From the NCBI RefSeq assembly GCF_036345255.1, contig NZ_CP107783.1, positions 10,037,001 through 10,101,000 of the forward strand: a stretch of 64,000 nucleotides of DNA, in the 5' to 3' direction. The notes under the pieces were generated by a model. It made no database searches. It saw nothing but the letters and a program-made list of their open reading frames with translations, and was not told the origin of the DNA. Numbering within the stretch: position 1 is the first letter of the stretch; each line of letters begins with the position of its first letter. This DNA comes from Streptomyces sp. NBC_00569. GTDB lineage: Bacteria > Actinomycetota > Actinomycetes > Streptomycetales > Streptomycetaceae. Of the stretch, positions 33,204 to 42,354 are shown piece by piece. The translations under genes were made by a program, and so were the position numbers.

Positions 33204-33815
33204 TCAGGTGGGCGAGTCCGGTCCAGGCGTCGGGGCTGTGCCCGTCTTCAAGATGCCTTCGACGCCATGCAGGAACGTCTCGCAGATCAGCGCCGGGTCG
33301 AAGAGACAGCCGGCTGTCATGGCGCCGTCCCGGAGCATGGCGAAGTGTCGGCCTGCCGCGTCGGCAGGCGTGCAGCCGGCCTCCGCCATCAGCTGCGTGG
33401 CGGTTTCCAGGAACCATTGCCGATGGGCCAGCACGGCTCGGTGGACCGGATGTGCCGGGTCGGGATACTCGGCAGCCGCGTTCAGGAAGGCACATCCGCG
33501 GAAGCCGGGGTGCTGGATGCTTTCGGCGATGGATCGGCTGACAGCCCGGACTGTCTCGACCGCTGGCAGGCCCTTGCCCCGGGTGGCCGCGACCTGCTCC
33601 CGGACGCCCTGATCGGCCTGCTGGAGGTAGGAAAGGATCAGCTCTTCCTTTCCCTTGAAATGCCGGTACAGGGTGGCGCGAGTGACCTCGGCCTCCGAGA
33701 TGATCCGGTCCACGCCGACGGAGTGGATCCCCTCGGCGTAGAAGATCCGGGTCGCCGTGTTGAGCAGCCGCGACCGCACCTCGGACGTTCTCCCGCCTTT
33801 TGTGCTCGCACTCAT
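33204..33815 (-). CDS. TetR-family regulator
   Basis: 203 residues from ATG 33815. Helix-turn-helix: G-I-H-S-V-G-V-D-R-I-I-S-E-A-E-V, T-R-A-T-L-Y-R-H-F-K-G-K. C-terminal half carries the TetR_C AcrR-like pattern (G-F-R-G-C-A-F-L-N-A-A-A-E-Y). It lies divergent from a membrane-protein gene with two perfect operator-like arms between them (33838-33910), which strongly suggests repression of that gene. Confidence 0.92.
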   Translation of the reverse strand: MSASTKGGRTSEVRSRLLNTATRIFYAEGIHSVGVDRIISEAEVTRATLYRHFKGKEELILSYLQQADQGVREQVAATRGKGLPAVETVRAVSRSIAESIQHPGFRGCAFLNAAAEYPDPAHPVHRAVLAHRQWFLETATQLMAEAGCTPADAAGRHFAMLRDGAMTAGCLFDPALICETFLHGVEGILKTGTAPTPGPDSPT

Positions 33816-33837
33816 GGCGCCCACGGTATCAGCCGAT

Positions 33838-33910
33838 GGGGGAGAACGTTCGGTCTTGACAGTGGAGTGCGGGCGCCTTTAGATGAAAAGCGAGACCGAA
33901 CGTTCTCCCC
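33838..33910 (+). promoter_or_regulatory. Promoter between two inverted TetR operator copies
   Basis: GGGGAGAACGTTCGGTC at 33839-33855 and GACCGAACGTTCTCCCC at 33894-33910 are exact inverse copies. Each contains the GAACGTTC palindrome expected of a TetR site. Between them lie TTGACA (33856-33861), a 17-bp spacer and TTAGAT (33879-33884), a near-consensus sigma-70-type promoter reading into the gene at 34022. Binding at either arm would block polymerase. A weaker look-alike (GGACGTTCTCCC) sits at 33783-33794 inside the regulator gene. Confidence 0.75.
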
Positions 33911-34021
33911 CTCTTGGAGATTGGGGACTAGCGACAAAGGGGCACGGCGCGCATCCGCACAGGCCATGCCGCCCGACAACCCAACCCGCCCGCAGCATCC
34001 GCTTGAACCGAAAGGACCCCC

Positions 34022-34588
34022 ATGGACACCTCCGTCGCCGCCCCCGCCCCAACCACGAGCGCCTCCGTGGCGCTGCGCCATCTGTACTTCCTGCGCTTCG
34101 CGTTCGCCGTCGTATGGGCTGCCCTGTTGTTCACCTCCGCCCACGACCTGGGCGCCCTCAGTGCAACGCTGCTGGTGGTCTACCCCTTGTTCGACGTCGC
34201 GTGCGCAGTCGTTGACGTCAGGTCCGCCAAGGCGAACCGCGGACCGGTGCGCGGTCTCTACGCGAACATCGCGCTCAGCACCCTCACCGCCGCAGGCCTG
34301 GTGGCCTCCTCTGCCTCCGGCATCCCGGCCGTCCTGCGCGTCTGGGGCGCCTGGGCCATCACCGCGGGTCTCGTCCAGCTGATCGTCGGTGTCCTGCGAC
34401 GCAGCATGGGAGGACAGTGGCCAATGATCGCCAGTGGTGCCATCTCCACCCTCGCCGGAGCCTCCTTCATCGCCCAGGCCGGCAAGGACAACGCCTCCCT
34501 GAGCGCTCTGGCTGGCTACGCCTTCCTCGGTGGGGTCTTCTTCCTCATCTCCGCACTCCGTCTGGGGCGAGCCAACAAGACCACATGA
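34022..34588 (+). CDS. Small integral membrane protein (DUF308-like)
   Basis: 188 residues with six hydrophobic segments after a 19-residue cytoplasmic start (A-V-V-W-A-A-L-L-F; L-L-V-V-Y-P-L-F-D-V-A; I-A-L-S-T-L-T-A-A-G; V-W-G-A-W-A-I-T-A-G; I-A-S-G-A-I-S-T-L-A-G; Y-A-F-L-G-G-V-F-F-L-I). Regular pairs with W-A/G-x-W resemble DUF308/HdeD membrane proteins. Likely the controlled target of the adjacent TetR; function unknown. Confidence 0.8.
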   Translation: MDTSVAAPAPTTSASVALRHLYFLRFAFAVVWAALLFTSAHDLGALSATLLVVYPLFDVACAVVDVRSAKANRGPVRGLYANIALSTLTAAGLVASSASGIPAVLRVWGAWAITAGLVQLIVGVLRRSMGGQWPMIASGAISTLAGASFIAQAGKDNASLSALAGYAFLGGVFFLISALRLGRANKTT

Positions 34589-34883
34589 CTTTTGTGAGCG
34601 TGTGTGGTGGTGTCAGCGGGTTGGGCGGCAGCCGGATCGGAGTGGGAAAGTAGCGTCTTGAGCTGGCCTCTTGCCGTGTTGGAGGTAGAGAACTCGGCTG
34701 TCATGGCGTGATGAAGTCGCCGCCGTGACAGGCGAGTTCGGCCTTGCGCACGGGGATTCTGGCTGACACGAGGACGCGTATTCCTGTGCTATCCGGTGGA
34801 GCGACGGCGTGTGCTGGAGATCTTTAAGAGTGCGGGAAACGTGGGGTCGTGACGGCTGTCGTGGTCCGCGCTATGCCGTAGGG

Positions 34884-35097
34884 ATGAGGTATGTCGATGG
34901 TGGAGGGATGACCGCTCAGGAACGAGGTCGGCGTGAGCGGGTCCGGCTGGCGGCCGCCGATCTGATCGATCTTCTCGTTGGCGGTGGCCCCCGCCGCCCG
35001 GCGCGGTGCGGATGCTCCAGCAGCGCCACGCCGTTTCGGTCCAAGGGCCGCGGCCGCTCGGGGGAGCAGCCCTTCCGGCGCAATTCGGTACCGAGTA
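34884..35097 (+). pseudogene. IS630-type transposase N-terminal remnant
   Basis: ATG 34884 opens [19 protein letters not shown], then [12 protein letters not shown], the helix-turn-helix start of IS630 transposases (Y-x-D-G-G-G-L-T). It breaks into other frames after about 35 codons. The preceding 34589-34883 contains no gene I can support. Confidence 0.6.
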
Positions 35098-36933
35098 CTA
35101 CCCCAGGTCGAAGGTGTTGGGCAGCCCCAGCCGATAGCGCGCCTCGTCGACCCGCTTCAAGGGCTCCATCTCCGGCGGCCGGAACAACTCCCAGATGTGA
35201 CACCGCTCGGCGCCCGAATTATCCGCGTCCAGGAGTGCGTTGACCGCCCGTCGCGCGGACTCGTTGGCGCCCTCCATGGTCGCCAGGTCCACATCCGTAC
35301 GGACGTAGTCGCCCGCGAGGAAGAAGTTCGGCACCGCCGTCCTCGCCGAAGGGCGGTGGTAGAGGGTGCCGGTGGGGTGGATGAGGAGCTGTTCGCGGTT
35401 GTGCGGGTCGGGGCCGCCGAGGCCCGTCACCGCCGGGTCCATGAACCAGCCGAGCCGGTCCTCGTCTCTGAGCGTCGTCTTGCCGGAGTCGTTCAGCCCG
35501 TCCTTCAGCTGAGCCCACAGTTCGGCGACGATCTCGTCCTTGGTGCACTCACGGGCCGTCTTGCCGTAGAGGATGCCGGGCTTGTCCCACTCGGAGATGA
35601 TCGCGGACAGGCACTCGTGGGCCTGCCCGTCTCCGTAGTCGCGCGAGAAGTCCCGTCCGTCCCAGAACTGCGTCTGGCCGATTCCGGTGACCGCCCACGG
35701 TGAGTCGAGGCAGTTGATGTGGCCGTGTACGACGGGGGTGGGCGTGCGCAGGTAGAACATCACGCCGGTCATCCAGTCCGTCTTCAGCGCGTCGCACCGC
35801 CCAAGCTGCGGGTCGGCGGCGCGCAAGGCCGGGCCCCAGGTCACGCGGGCGTGCTCGACGGGGAGGGCGCAGATGTAGTGGTCGGCGGTGATGGTGCGCT
35901 GCTGGCTGCCGTCGCGCGCCGCCACCCGTGCGCCTGTCACCCGGCCGCCGCCGTACACCACCTCCCGAACCTCGGTGTCGAACACGAACTCGACGCCCAG
36001 GGAGCGCAGGCGCGTCTCCCAGGGGTCGATCCACGCCTCGCTGGTCGGGGCGTTCAGCACTCGGTCGATGTCCGCGTCGCCGTCCATGCCGCGGCCGAGC
36101 AGGCCCCACAGGATGAGGGCCTCGATGATGACGCGGCCCACGGTGCGGGTGGAGGCGACCTCGGCGCGGGTGGCGACGAGGTTGCGGGTCTGGCCGATGC
36201 CGAGGAGCACCTGGTACTCGCGGCTCATCTCGCCGGCCCGGATGAAGTCCCACCATGCGACCTTCTCCCACTGGTCCTCGCGGCGGGCGTCGCAACTGGT
36301 GAGGTGGACCAGGAGGCGGTCGGCGAAGTAGGCGGCCTCGTGGGCAGGCAGGTGAGTGGCGAGGTCCAGCACCGACAGGATCTGGTCGCGAATCCAAGAG
36401 GGGGTGAGGTCCCCGGGGGCGGGCAGGGTGGTGAGCCGGCGCAGTGGGAAGTGCAGGTCCGGGCGGCCCGAGCTGCGCGCGAACAACTCCTCCGTACCAC
36501 CGCGGAGGTTGCCGTGGACGCCGCTGGCGTTGCCGGGGAAGGGGATCCGGCGCATGGTGTCCGGCAGGTTCCGGTAGAAGCCCGGGAAGAAGCGGAAGCC
36601 GTGCTCGCCGGGAAGCGGCTTGCGGTCACCCGTTCCGGTCCCGGGGACGTCCATGGAGCGGGCCTTGCCGCCGAGAGTGTCGTAGTACTCGTAGACCGTG
36701 ACCTCGTAGCCGCGCTCGGCGAGTTCGTGGGCCGCGCTGAGGCCGGAGACCCCGCCGCCGAGGACGGCGACGCGTTTGCCGGAGGAGGCCGCGGCCGCGC
36801 TGCCGGCAGCCCCTAAGGCGCCGACCGTTCCCCCGCCGACGACCCCGGCGACCGCTCGCCCGGTCGCCGTCAGGAAGCTTCTGCGGCTGTGTCCGTTGTG
36901 CCCCTGAGACTGCTGCGCGTGTTCTGTTGTCAT
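35098..36933 (-). CDS. Tat-exported FAD-dependent amine-oxidase-type oxidoreductase
   Basis: 611 residues. [15 protein letters not shown] is a twin-arginine signal, followed by an Ala/Gly-rich hydrophobic stretch. [17 protein letters not shown] near residue 55 is the FAD-binding Rossmann motif, G-G-K-A-R-S follows, and [11 protein letters not shown] is the C-terminal FAD site. Resembles phytoene-desaturase/HpnE-like flavoproteins. Works as an exported or membrane-side oxidase; substrate unknown. Strongly coding, in contrast to the decayed DNA around it. Confidence 0.9.
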   Translation of the reverse strand: MTTEHAQQSQGHNGHSRRSFLTATGRAVAGVVGGGTVGALGAAGSAAAASSGKRVAVLGGGVSGLSAAHELAERGYEVTVYEYYDTLGGKARSMDVPGTGTGDRKPLPGEHGFRFFPGFYRNLPDTMRRIPFPGNASGVHGNLRGGTEELFARSSGRPDLHFPLRRLTTLPAPGDLTPSWIRDQILSVLDLATHLPAHEAAYFADRLLVHLTSCDARREDQWEKVAWWDFIRAGEMSREYQVLLGIGQTRNLVATRAEVASTRTVGRVIIEALILWGLLGRGMDGDADIDRVLNAPTSEAWIDPWETRLRSLGVEFVFDTEVREVVYGGGRVTGARVAARDGSQQRTITADHYICALPVEHARVTWGPALRAADPQLGRCDALKTDWMTGVMFYLRTPTPVVHGHINCLDSPWAVTGIGQTQFWDGRDFSRDYGDGQAHECLSAIISEWDKPGILYGKTARECTKDEIVAELWAQLKDGLNDSGKTTLRDEDRLGWFMDPAVTGLGGPDPHNREQLLIHPTGTLYHRPSARTAVPNFFLAGDYVRTDVDLATMEGANESARRAVNALLDADNSGAERCHIWELFRPPEMEPLKRVDEARYRLGLPNTFDLG

Positions 36934-37338
36934 GAGTACCGGACGGTAGGGAGGGGCTCCGGAAGCCGGAAGCCCTATTCCCTGTCACCCACAGCACCCT
37001 CACAAACACAAGGAGACAGTGATGTCGAGCGTGTTCGTGCAACCGGCCCGTCGACTCCTCTCCGCGGCTCGCACCTGAAGTACGGCGCGGGGCGGCGGGC
37101 TGTACCTGTTCGAGTAACGATCCGAATCCGACGTGCGATGCACGCCTGACTCCGCCCGGCCGACCTCGCGATCATCTGCCGAATCTGAGGGTGATGACTG
37201 GAGGGACCGGCTGTTGACTAGTGCTTCTAGTGGTCGGTTCCGGATCGGTGGCTACGGCCTGAGCTGGCATTCGTGGGGCTAAGACCGTGTCCTACATGGC
37301 GAGTTGGGGTAGGCGCCGTGCCCTCTATGAGGAGTGGG
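36934..37338. other. No gene supported
   Basis: Upstream of the flavoprotein. Several short frames with no coding character. Confidence 0.5.
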
Positions 37339-37446
37339 GAATGGTCCTGGATTGTTCCGGATGGTTCGTGGGAGATCGCCGAGCCGATACTGCCGACGGC
37401 GCGGGTGCGGCCGCCTCGGCGAAGCGACCCACCGCAGCACCGTTGA
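37339..37446 (+). pseudogene. IS5-family transposase N-terminal scrap
   Basis: The frame reads E-W-S-W-I-V-P-D-G-S-W-E-I-A-E-P-I-L-P-T, then A-R-V-R-P-P-R and TGA. W-I-V-P-D-x-x-W-E-I-x-x-P-L/I-x-P is the opening of a common Streptomyces IS5-type transposase. Confidence 0.6.
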
Positions 37447-37501
37447 TGCCGCCACCATGGCCCGCGTCGACCAGGCGCTGCGCGCTGTCCTCGACCTCTA
37501 A
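37442..37501 (+). pseudogene. MazF-type toxin C-terminal scrap
   Basis: V-D-A-A-T-M-A-R-V-D-Q-A-L-R-A-V-L-D-L then TAA. The L/V-D-x-x-T-M-x-x-V-D-x-A-L-x-x-x-L-x-L ending is characteristic of MazF/PemK endoribonucleases. Nothing of the catalytic part remains. Confidence 0.4.
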
Positions 37502-37757
37502 CCCGCCTGTAGCCGCTCTCCCTCGTGATCCCTCCACCCCGTCGCACATCCGACACCACCACCGCCCCAAAGAGGCCCTGTAGCGGGGCCTTCGGCGACT
37601 CCGTCGCCGCGCGCGCCCACTACCCGCCCAAATGCTCTGTGAAATGCGGAAATCGATGCTGTGACACTCCGGGCCGGGTGTCGTCGTCTCCGCCGGCAAT
37701 GACCGAACCGAGGATCGTCCTCTCGGTTAACGGTGGCACCGCCCGTGGTCTCCGTCA

Positions 37758-37910
37758 TTCCGTACCCTTCAGAATGAGAACGCCGACGTCGGCAAAGAAG
37801 GAGCCGCCCTCCAGGGCGAGGGCATCACCGTCGCCGTCGAGTGGCAGCGAGCCGCCGCCGGAGACTGGGCCGCCTACGCAGCCGACGTCGCCAACGGGAA
37901 GCGCCGTTAA
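37758..37910 (+). pseudogene. Conserved-looking C-terminal scrap, unknown
   Basis: Reads L-Q-N-E-N-A-D-V-G-K-E-G-A-A-L-Q-G-E-G, then I-T-V-A-V-E-W-Q-R-A-A-A and stop. Coding-like but without start or recognised family. Confidence 0.3.
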
Positions 37911-37929
37911 GTCAGGTCCGTGCGCTTGG

Positions 37930-38691
37930 TCACCCGAGACCGCCGTTGCTCTGGAGAAGCTGTCCGTTGATCCATCCACCCTCTGCTGAGCAGAGGAACG
38001 TGACCAAGTTCGCGCAGTCCTGCGGCACACCAAGGCGCCCCAGGGGCGTGAAGCGGATCATGTCCGCCTTCTGCTCCTCAGTCATCCACCCGGTGTCGGT
38101 CGGTCCGGGGTTGATCGCGTTGCAGGTCACTCCCAGGTGGGAGAGCTCGCGGGCGGCGGCCAACGTGATCCGGTCCATCGCACCCTTGCTCGCCCCATAA
38201 GGCAGGTTGCCGGCGGTGTGGTCACTGGTCAGGCTCACGATCCGCCCGCTGCCATGCTGGCCGCGGAACCGCAGCCCGTACTCCCGGACCAGCAGCCAGG
38301 TTGCCCGCGCATTGACCGCAAAGTGAAGGTCAAAGCTCTCCACTGTGGTGTCCAACAGGCCCGAGTCGACCGACTCACAGTGGCAGAGCACCAGCGCGGT
38401 GACGTTCCCCAGTTCGCGCTCGACGCTCTCGAAGAGCTGAGCCGGCACAGCCGGATCGCTCAGGTCCGCCTCGATCGCATGCGTTCTCGCCCCAAGGGAC
38501 GCCACCTGGTTCTGCAACTCTTCGGGCGCCCCCGGCTCAACGCCCCACTGCATCCGCTCGTCATACGGAGTCCAGTATGTGAAGGCCACGTCCCAGCCCG
38601 CCCGGACCAGATTCACGAGCACGGACGCCGCGATCCCCGCCGAACGTCCGGCCCCCGTGACCAGCGCAACCGGGCGTCCCGAATCTTCCAT
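37930..38691 (-). CDS. SDR-family oxidoreductase
   Basis: 253 residues from ATG 38691 (M-E-D-S-G-R-P-V-A-L-V-T-G-A-G). Cofactor loop T-G-A-G-R-S-A-G-I, catalytic S in S-L-T-S-D-H and Y-G-A-S-K, then C-N-A-I-N-P-G-P-T-D-T-G-W-M. The loop variant G-R-S-A-G-I and C-H-C-E-S instead of N-N-A-G place it with the aminoglycoside-pathway-like or divergent SDRs. In-frame starts at 38727 and 38736 are also possible. Stands alone. Confidence 0.9.
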   Translation of the reverse strand: MEDSGRPVALVTGAGRSAGIAASVLVNLVRAGWDVAFTYWTPYDERMQWGVEPGAPEELQNQVASLGARTHAIEADLSDPAVPAQLFESVERELGNVTALVLCHCESVDSGLLDTTVESFDLHFAVNARATWLLVREYGLRFRGQHGSGRIVSLTSDHTAGNLPYGASKGAMDRITLAAARELSHLGVTCNAINPGPTDTGWMTEEQKADMIRFTPLGRLGVPQDCANLVTFLCSAEGGWINGQLLQSNGGLG

Positions 38692-38817
38692 GTCCCGCCG
38701 CTTCTCCAGGCGCGTCTCACCACTCATGATGCTCATCCTGGTGGGACGCGCTACACACAGCACCCGATTTTCCCAAGCGCACGGCGCATCCGCCACTGAA
38801 GTAGGCAGACACAACAA

Positions 38818-39342
38818 CCCCCTTCACGAGGGGGCGAAAGGCCCAAATGGGGCAGATATTCGGGTAGTTCCAATACCCGACTCGACCATCAGCCGAATAC
38901 CCCACCGAGACCATCGAAGGCCACCGCGCCTTCATCACTCGTCGTCGCGCCCTGCTGAGGAGTACCGACCAACACCGAGTGGGAGGACTTCCTTGGCCAC
39001 TTCGAGCGCCGCAAACTATCCATTGGCACCTGCGCACGTGCCTACGGCACCACATGCGTCCACGAGCACGCTTGCTTCTCTGAACTACATCAGCTCGGTT
39101 GAGGTCTGATCGGCACGTATTGTCAAGTGACGACGTCCACGGAAGCGGGTCGGGGGAACGGCATCATTTACCATCCCAAGGGCCAGTTCGGATCTCGTTG
39201 CTCTGCGGCCTCGATCTCAAGACGCCGGGGAACACGCAATGTCCACCATCGAGCACCTCGTTCAGGACGGTCGGGCCATGGAATCGTCGCGCGGCGATAG
39301 CGAGCGTCGATGCCATCGAGTTCCGGCTGTCTGATCGCGCGA
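38818..39342. other. No gene supported
   Basis: Mixed short frames only. A minus frame (38717-39055) extends past the SDR start without coding character. Confidence 0.4.
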
Positions 39343-39448
39343 ATTGCGCCTCGCGGCGAGGCTGGCGCTCACTGAGGTACAGCGGTTCGAGGCCTGGGGC
39401 GCCGAGCAGTGGCTCGGCATGCGGTCCCAGCTCACGCCGCCCGTCTGA
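39343..39448 (+). pseudogene. GNAT acetyltransferase C-terminal remnant, paralogue of 415-951
   Basis: L-R-L-A-A-R-L-A-L-T-E-V-Q-R-F-E-A-W-G-A followed by E-Q-W-L-G-M closely matches the end of the acetyltransferase at 415-951 (R-L-A-A-R-L-G-F-T-E-V-E-R-F-H). One extra G near 39420 shifts the frame before the last ten codons. No N-terminal part nearby. Confidence 0.6.
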
Positions 39449-39722
39449 ACTCGTGTTCGACCGTGCGGATCCGCTATCCGACACCACTGCCAGGACAGAG
39501 TCCAGCGTTGTTGAAAGGCGTGAACATCTCACCAGGCGGAGACGGCCGAACCTCCCGAAGCACTGTCCGCTCTCGTGGACGAAGCCAACATGCGGCAACT
39601 CCTGTCGCCCTGCCGTAAGCGCAGCATCCCCGTCGGTGTGCGCTCGACGCCTGAACTGCTGATTTTCTGGGCCAAGTAGATTGACTACAAACGTTGTTGG
39701 GGCAGGAGTGGAGGGCTGGGAG

Positions 39723-40196
39723 ATGGCTTTGGAGATCAAGCCGGTCGGGGAAGTGGTCGAGGGCCGGATGGAGGTTGCTGATGATTTCTGGGGTGGCATC
39801 GAGTCGGTGATCCGGCTCGATGAGGCTGAGTTCCCCCTAGACTCCGTACAGGGCCTTGCGGAGTTTTCGCATCTGGTTGTGGTGTGGCACTTCGACCGGG
39901 CCTCGCCCGGTGATGTCGAGTACCATGCCCGCAGCCCGCGCGGGAACGCGCAGTGGCCGGCTACGGGCACGTTCGCCCATCGCAATCACCGGCGCCCCAA
40001 CCAGCTGGCACAGAGCTTTCCCCGGCTGCTCAGGGTCGATGGACTCAGCTTGAGGGTGACCGATCTGGATGCGGTGGTGGGCACGAAGATTTACGACCTG
40101 TCGCCGTACTTCACCGAGATGGGGCCACGCGGGACGGTCCATGAACCGGCCTGGCCTGGCGAGATGCTGGCCGACTACTGGGCGGACAGCTCCTGA
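39723..40196 (+). CDS. trmO: TrmO-like tRNA methyltransferase (YaeB/TsaA fold)
   Basis: 157 residues from ATG 39723 with GGGAG upstream. I-K-P-V-G-E-V-V-E-G-R at the start, G-L-A-E-F-S-H-L-V-V-V-W-H-F, A-T-G-T-F-A-H-R-N-H-R-R-P-N and G-T-K-I-Y-D-L-S-P-Y are the conserved blocks of the TrmO/UPF0066 beta-barrel, which N-methylates t6A in certain tRNAs using SAM. The usual F-A-x-R-(S/A)-P-x-R-P-N is present as F-A-H-R-N-H-R-R-P-N. Role in this strain inferred. Confidence 0.88.
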   Translation: MALEIKPVGEVVEGRMEVADDFWGGIESVIRLDEAEFPLDSVQGLAEFSHLVVVWHFDRASPGDVEYHARSPRGNAQWPATGTFAHRNHRRPNQLAQSFPRLLRVDGLSLRVTDLDAVVGTKIYDLSPYFTEMGPRGTVHEPAWPGEMLADYWADSS

Positions 40197-40454
40197 CACT
40201 GCAATCGGCCGCCGGCCAGGAGGACTGATGCGGGCGCTCAATTTTCCAGGTCGTGAGGGGCGTTGATGAGTGATGATGTCGCAGCGTGTCTGGATATGAG
40301 CCTCTGCGGACTCCTCTGGCCGACATCGCTGTTCGTGTCCGAAGGCGAGCGTGGATGTGCATACCCCTGGCCTTTGGGGCACGGCTACGAGAACTTCTCC
40401 CACAGGTCAGCGGTGCCGGTGTGGACACGGGATTCATCCACAGCCAGCAGGTCG

Positions 40455-40979
40455 TCAGACGCGCGGCCCCACAGCGGGATGCGTGACCAAGGAACGGGCC
40501 GCAATCTGTAGTTGTGCTTCCCACGCCGCCTCGTCGAGCCCGAGTGTGTACTCGGTGCAGCACGCGCATGGCGGGAGTAGCGCCACGAATGCTTCCTCCT
40601 CAGTGGTCTCGACCTCCATCTCCGACCACTCGTCCGATGCCAACTCGGCGAGAGCCGCCTCCCCGGCGGTGAATCGCGTGGCCAGCCTGCTCAGCGCGTA
40701 TCGTCGGGCCAGGTGGTGATCGGGCAGAGCGATCCTCAATTCTTCGAGAGCCTGCTCGAATATGTCGCGGATGTCCCGGGGGTCCGCATGGCGAGGCAGA
40801 CCGGCGAGCTCGCACAGGGCCGGCGTGTTCATCCCCATTGCGAGTGCCTGGGCAGCAGTCATCGGTAGGTCTTCCGGACGCACCTGATCCGCCTGATACA
40901 GCCACGCTGCCTCCACCAGGGTCGGATGAACGTTGCGCACAGGGCCGTCAGGTTCGGATGTGTCGTCTATCGCTGCCAT
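40455..40979 (-). CDS. Hypothetical protein, 174 aa
   Basis: Acidic, helical protein beginning M-A-A-I-D-D-T-S-E-P-D-G and containing L-A-G-L-P-R-H-A-D-P-R-D-I-R-D-I-F, A-L-S-R-L-A-T-R-F and a C-terminal P-C-A-C-C-T-E-Y cluster. Good coding statistics; no recognised domain. Downstream of the TrmO-like gene, opposite strand. The interval 40197-40454 contains nothing I can support. Confidence 0.65.
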   Translation of the reverse strand: MAAIDDTSEPDGPVRNVHPTLVEAAWLYQADQVRPEDLPMTAAQALAMGMNTPALCELAGLPRHADPRDIRDIFEQALEELRIALPDHHLARRYALSRLATRFTAGEAALAELASDEWSEMEVETTEEEAFVALLPPCACCTEYTLGLDEAAWEAQLQIAARSLVTHPAVGPRV

Positions 40980-41312
40980 GGTTCATACGATGCCAGCACT
41001 GCTCGCGAGATTGTCCTCGAAGACACATCTGCCGATGCTCGTCGCCTGCTGGGGCAGATTTGCTTGGTGTGAAGCGTTCGCAGCGGGTCGGCGTTGTTGG
41101 CTGTCGAGGGGGGCCGTCGCCCTCCTGAGTCATCCGCTGTCCTGCCCAAAGCGCCCGCCTGACAGCTCCGCTGGCGAGCACGTCGAGGCCAAGCAGCGGG
41201 GTTCTTCACAGCCTTGCAGCTGGCCTCGGTTGGCGCTTCGGGCCACTCGGAGCTGGCTCCTCTTCCGCCGGCTGCTGGATGCGTTCACGACCGGCTTGCA
41301 TCGGATCCCGCG
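40980..41312. other. No gene supported
   Basis: Short frames without coding character between the hypothetical gene and the GNAT remnant. Confidence 0.5.
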
Positions 41313-41606
41313 ATGGCACCCGTCGGTTATCTCCTGCAAGGGCCACGAGTGGCCGTACGGCGCATCGATCGCCAGGACTATGCAGAGCTCAACGTGCTGC
41401 AACGGGAGAGTGCGGACATGCTCCGCCGCTGGGTGGGAGCTCGTGAGATGACGGTGGAGGCATTCGAAGGCTCTACGTCCTACGCGTCCACAACGGGCCG
41501 CGGTTACACGACCGAAGGGCTGGGGTTTGTGCTCCAGTTCGCCTCAGTCAGCTGGAACTGCACCGGCCGGAGGCGAACATCCAGCCGGACAACACGTCGT
41601 CGCTGA
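41313..41606 (+). pseudogene. GNAT acetyltransferase with internal deletion and frameshift
   Basis: ATG 41313 gives Y-L-L-Q-G-P-R-V-A-V-R-R-I-D and R-E-S-A-D-M-L-R-R-W-V, the N-terminal strand and helix of a RimJ-type GNAT. It jumps directly to G-Y-T-T-E-G-L-G-F-V-L-Q-F-A, the acetyl-CoA loop helix, so about 60 residues are missing. The rest (L-E-L-H-R-P-E-A-N-I-Q-P-D-N) is in another frame. Confidence 0.65.
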
Positions 41607-41659
41607 ACCTCCCGCCAGCTCGACCAGCTCGCCAACTGCATCGCCACACCGGTGATCCC

Positions 41660-42120
41660 GTGCCGCGGCAGCTGGCCCGCCTGCACTGCCTCACGCGCAC
41701 CGACCATGCGAAGGCGCCCCCTCGAACGGCCGGCCTCAAGGTCACCGACCGCACCCTCAAGCGCTGGGCCGAGGGCAAGGGCCACCCCCTCGAAGAAGAG
41801 CCTCGCCCAACTGGATGCCGTCTACCGGCAGGTACGCCGCCACAACGTCGCCCGGCACCTCCTGCAACGCCTCAACCGGCAAGGCCGCGGCACCCGTGTG
41901 GAGTTCCATCCGCTGAATCAGTCCCAAGTTTTCCTGGCCGCTCCAGCATGACGTTTCCGTCCGTACGCTCAATGTGCGGCACTGGGACCGGATGGTGCAG
42001 GCGTGGGCGGCCGATGACAACGAGGCCATGGACGAGGCATGGTTCGACGGCATCACCACGGACCTTGGCTCCGACTACGACGCTTACGAGTACGTCATGA
42101 ACGTCGGCTTCGCCGCCTGA
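41660..42120 (+). pseudogene. Degraded DNA-binding-type conserved protein
   Basis: Three frames in turn give L-H-C-L-T-R-T-D-H-A-K-A, G-L-K-V-T-D-R-T-L-K-R-W-A-E-G-K-G, then L-A-Q-L-D-A-V-Y-R-Q-V-R-R-H-N-V-A-R, then N-V-R-H-W-D-R-M-V-Q-A-W and A-Y-E-Y-V-M-N-V-G-F. The R-T-L-K-R-W helix-turn-helix and the acidic end resemble a Streptomyces family found on linear plasmids and integrative elements. At least two frameshifts. The remainder to 42354 is unassigned. Confidence 0.45.
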
Positions 42121-42354
42121 TTCCCTGTACGTTCCCAAATTTCGTGTCGGGACCTCGCGGCTGGTGCTGAACGGATGTCGGATCCGACTGGGACGTGCAG
42201 GTCGCGCCCGTACCTCATTCGCGTTGAAATGCCGTGCCTGGAGGTCAACCGGCCATATTGGAAACCGCCGGTCCGGCCGGCACTGTTGCATCGGCTGAGG
42301 GACCGACGCCGCACAGGGCGGGGAACTCTCAGCCGTCCATCGGACTCGCTGCCC

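Noticed and set aside
34809..35243. 144-codon plus frame overlapping the end of the flavoprotein gene
   Set aside because: Only the IS630-like start (from 34884) is coding; the rest is low-complexity shadow of the convergent gene.
39164..39985. 273-codon minus frame opposite TrmO
   Set aside because: Antisense of a clear TrmO-like gene, no domain, Ser/Arg/Thr-rich composition.
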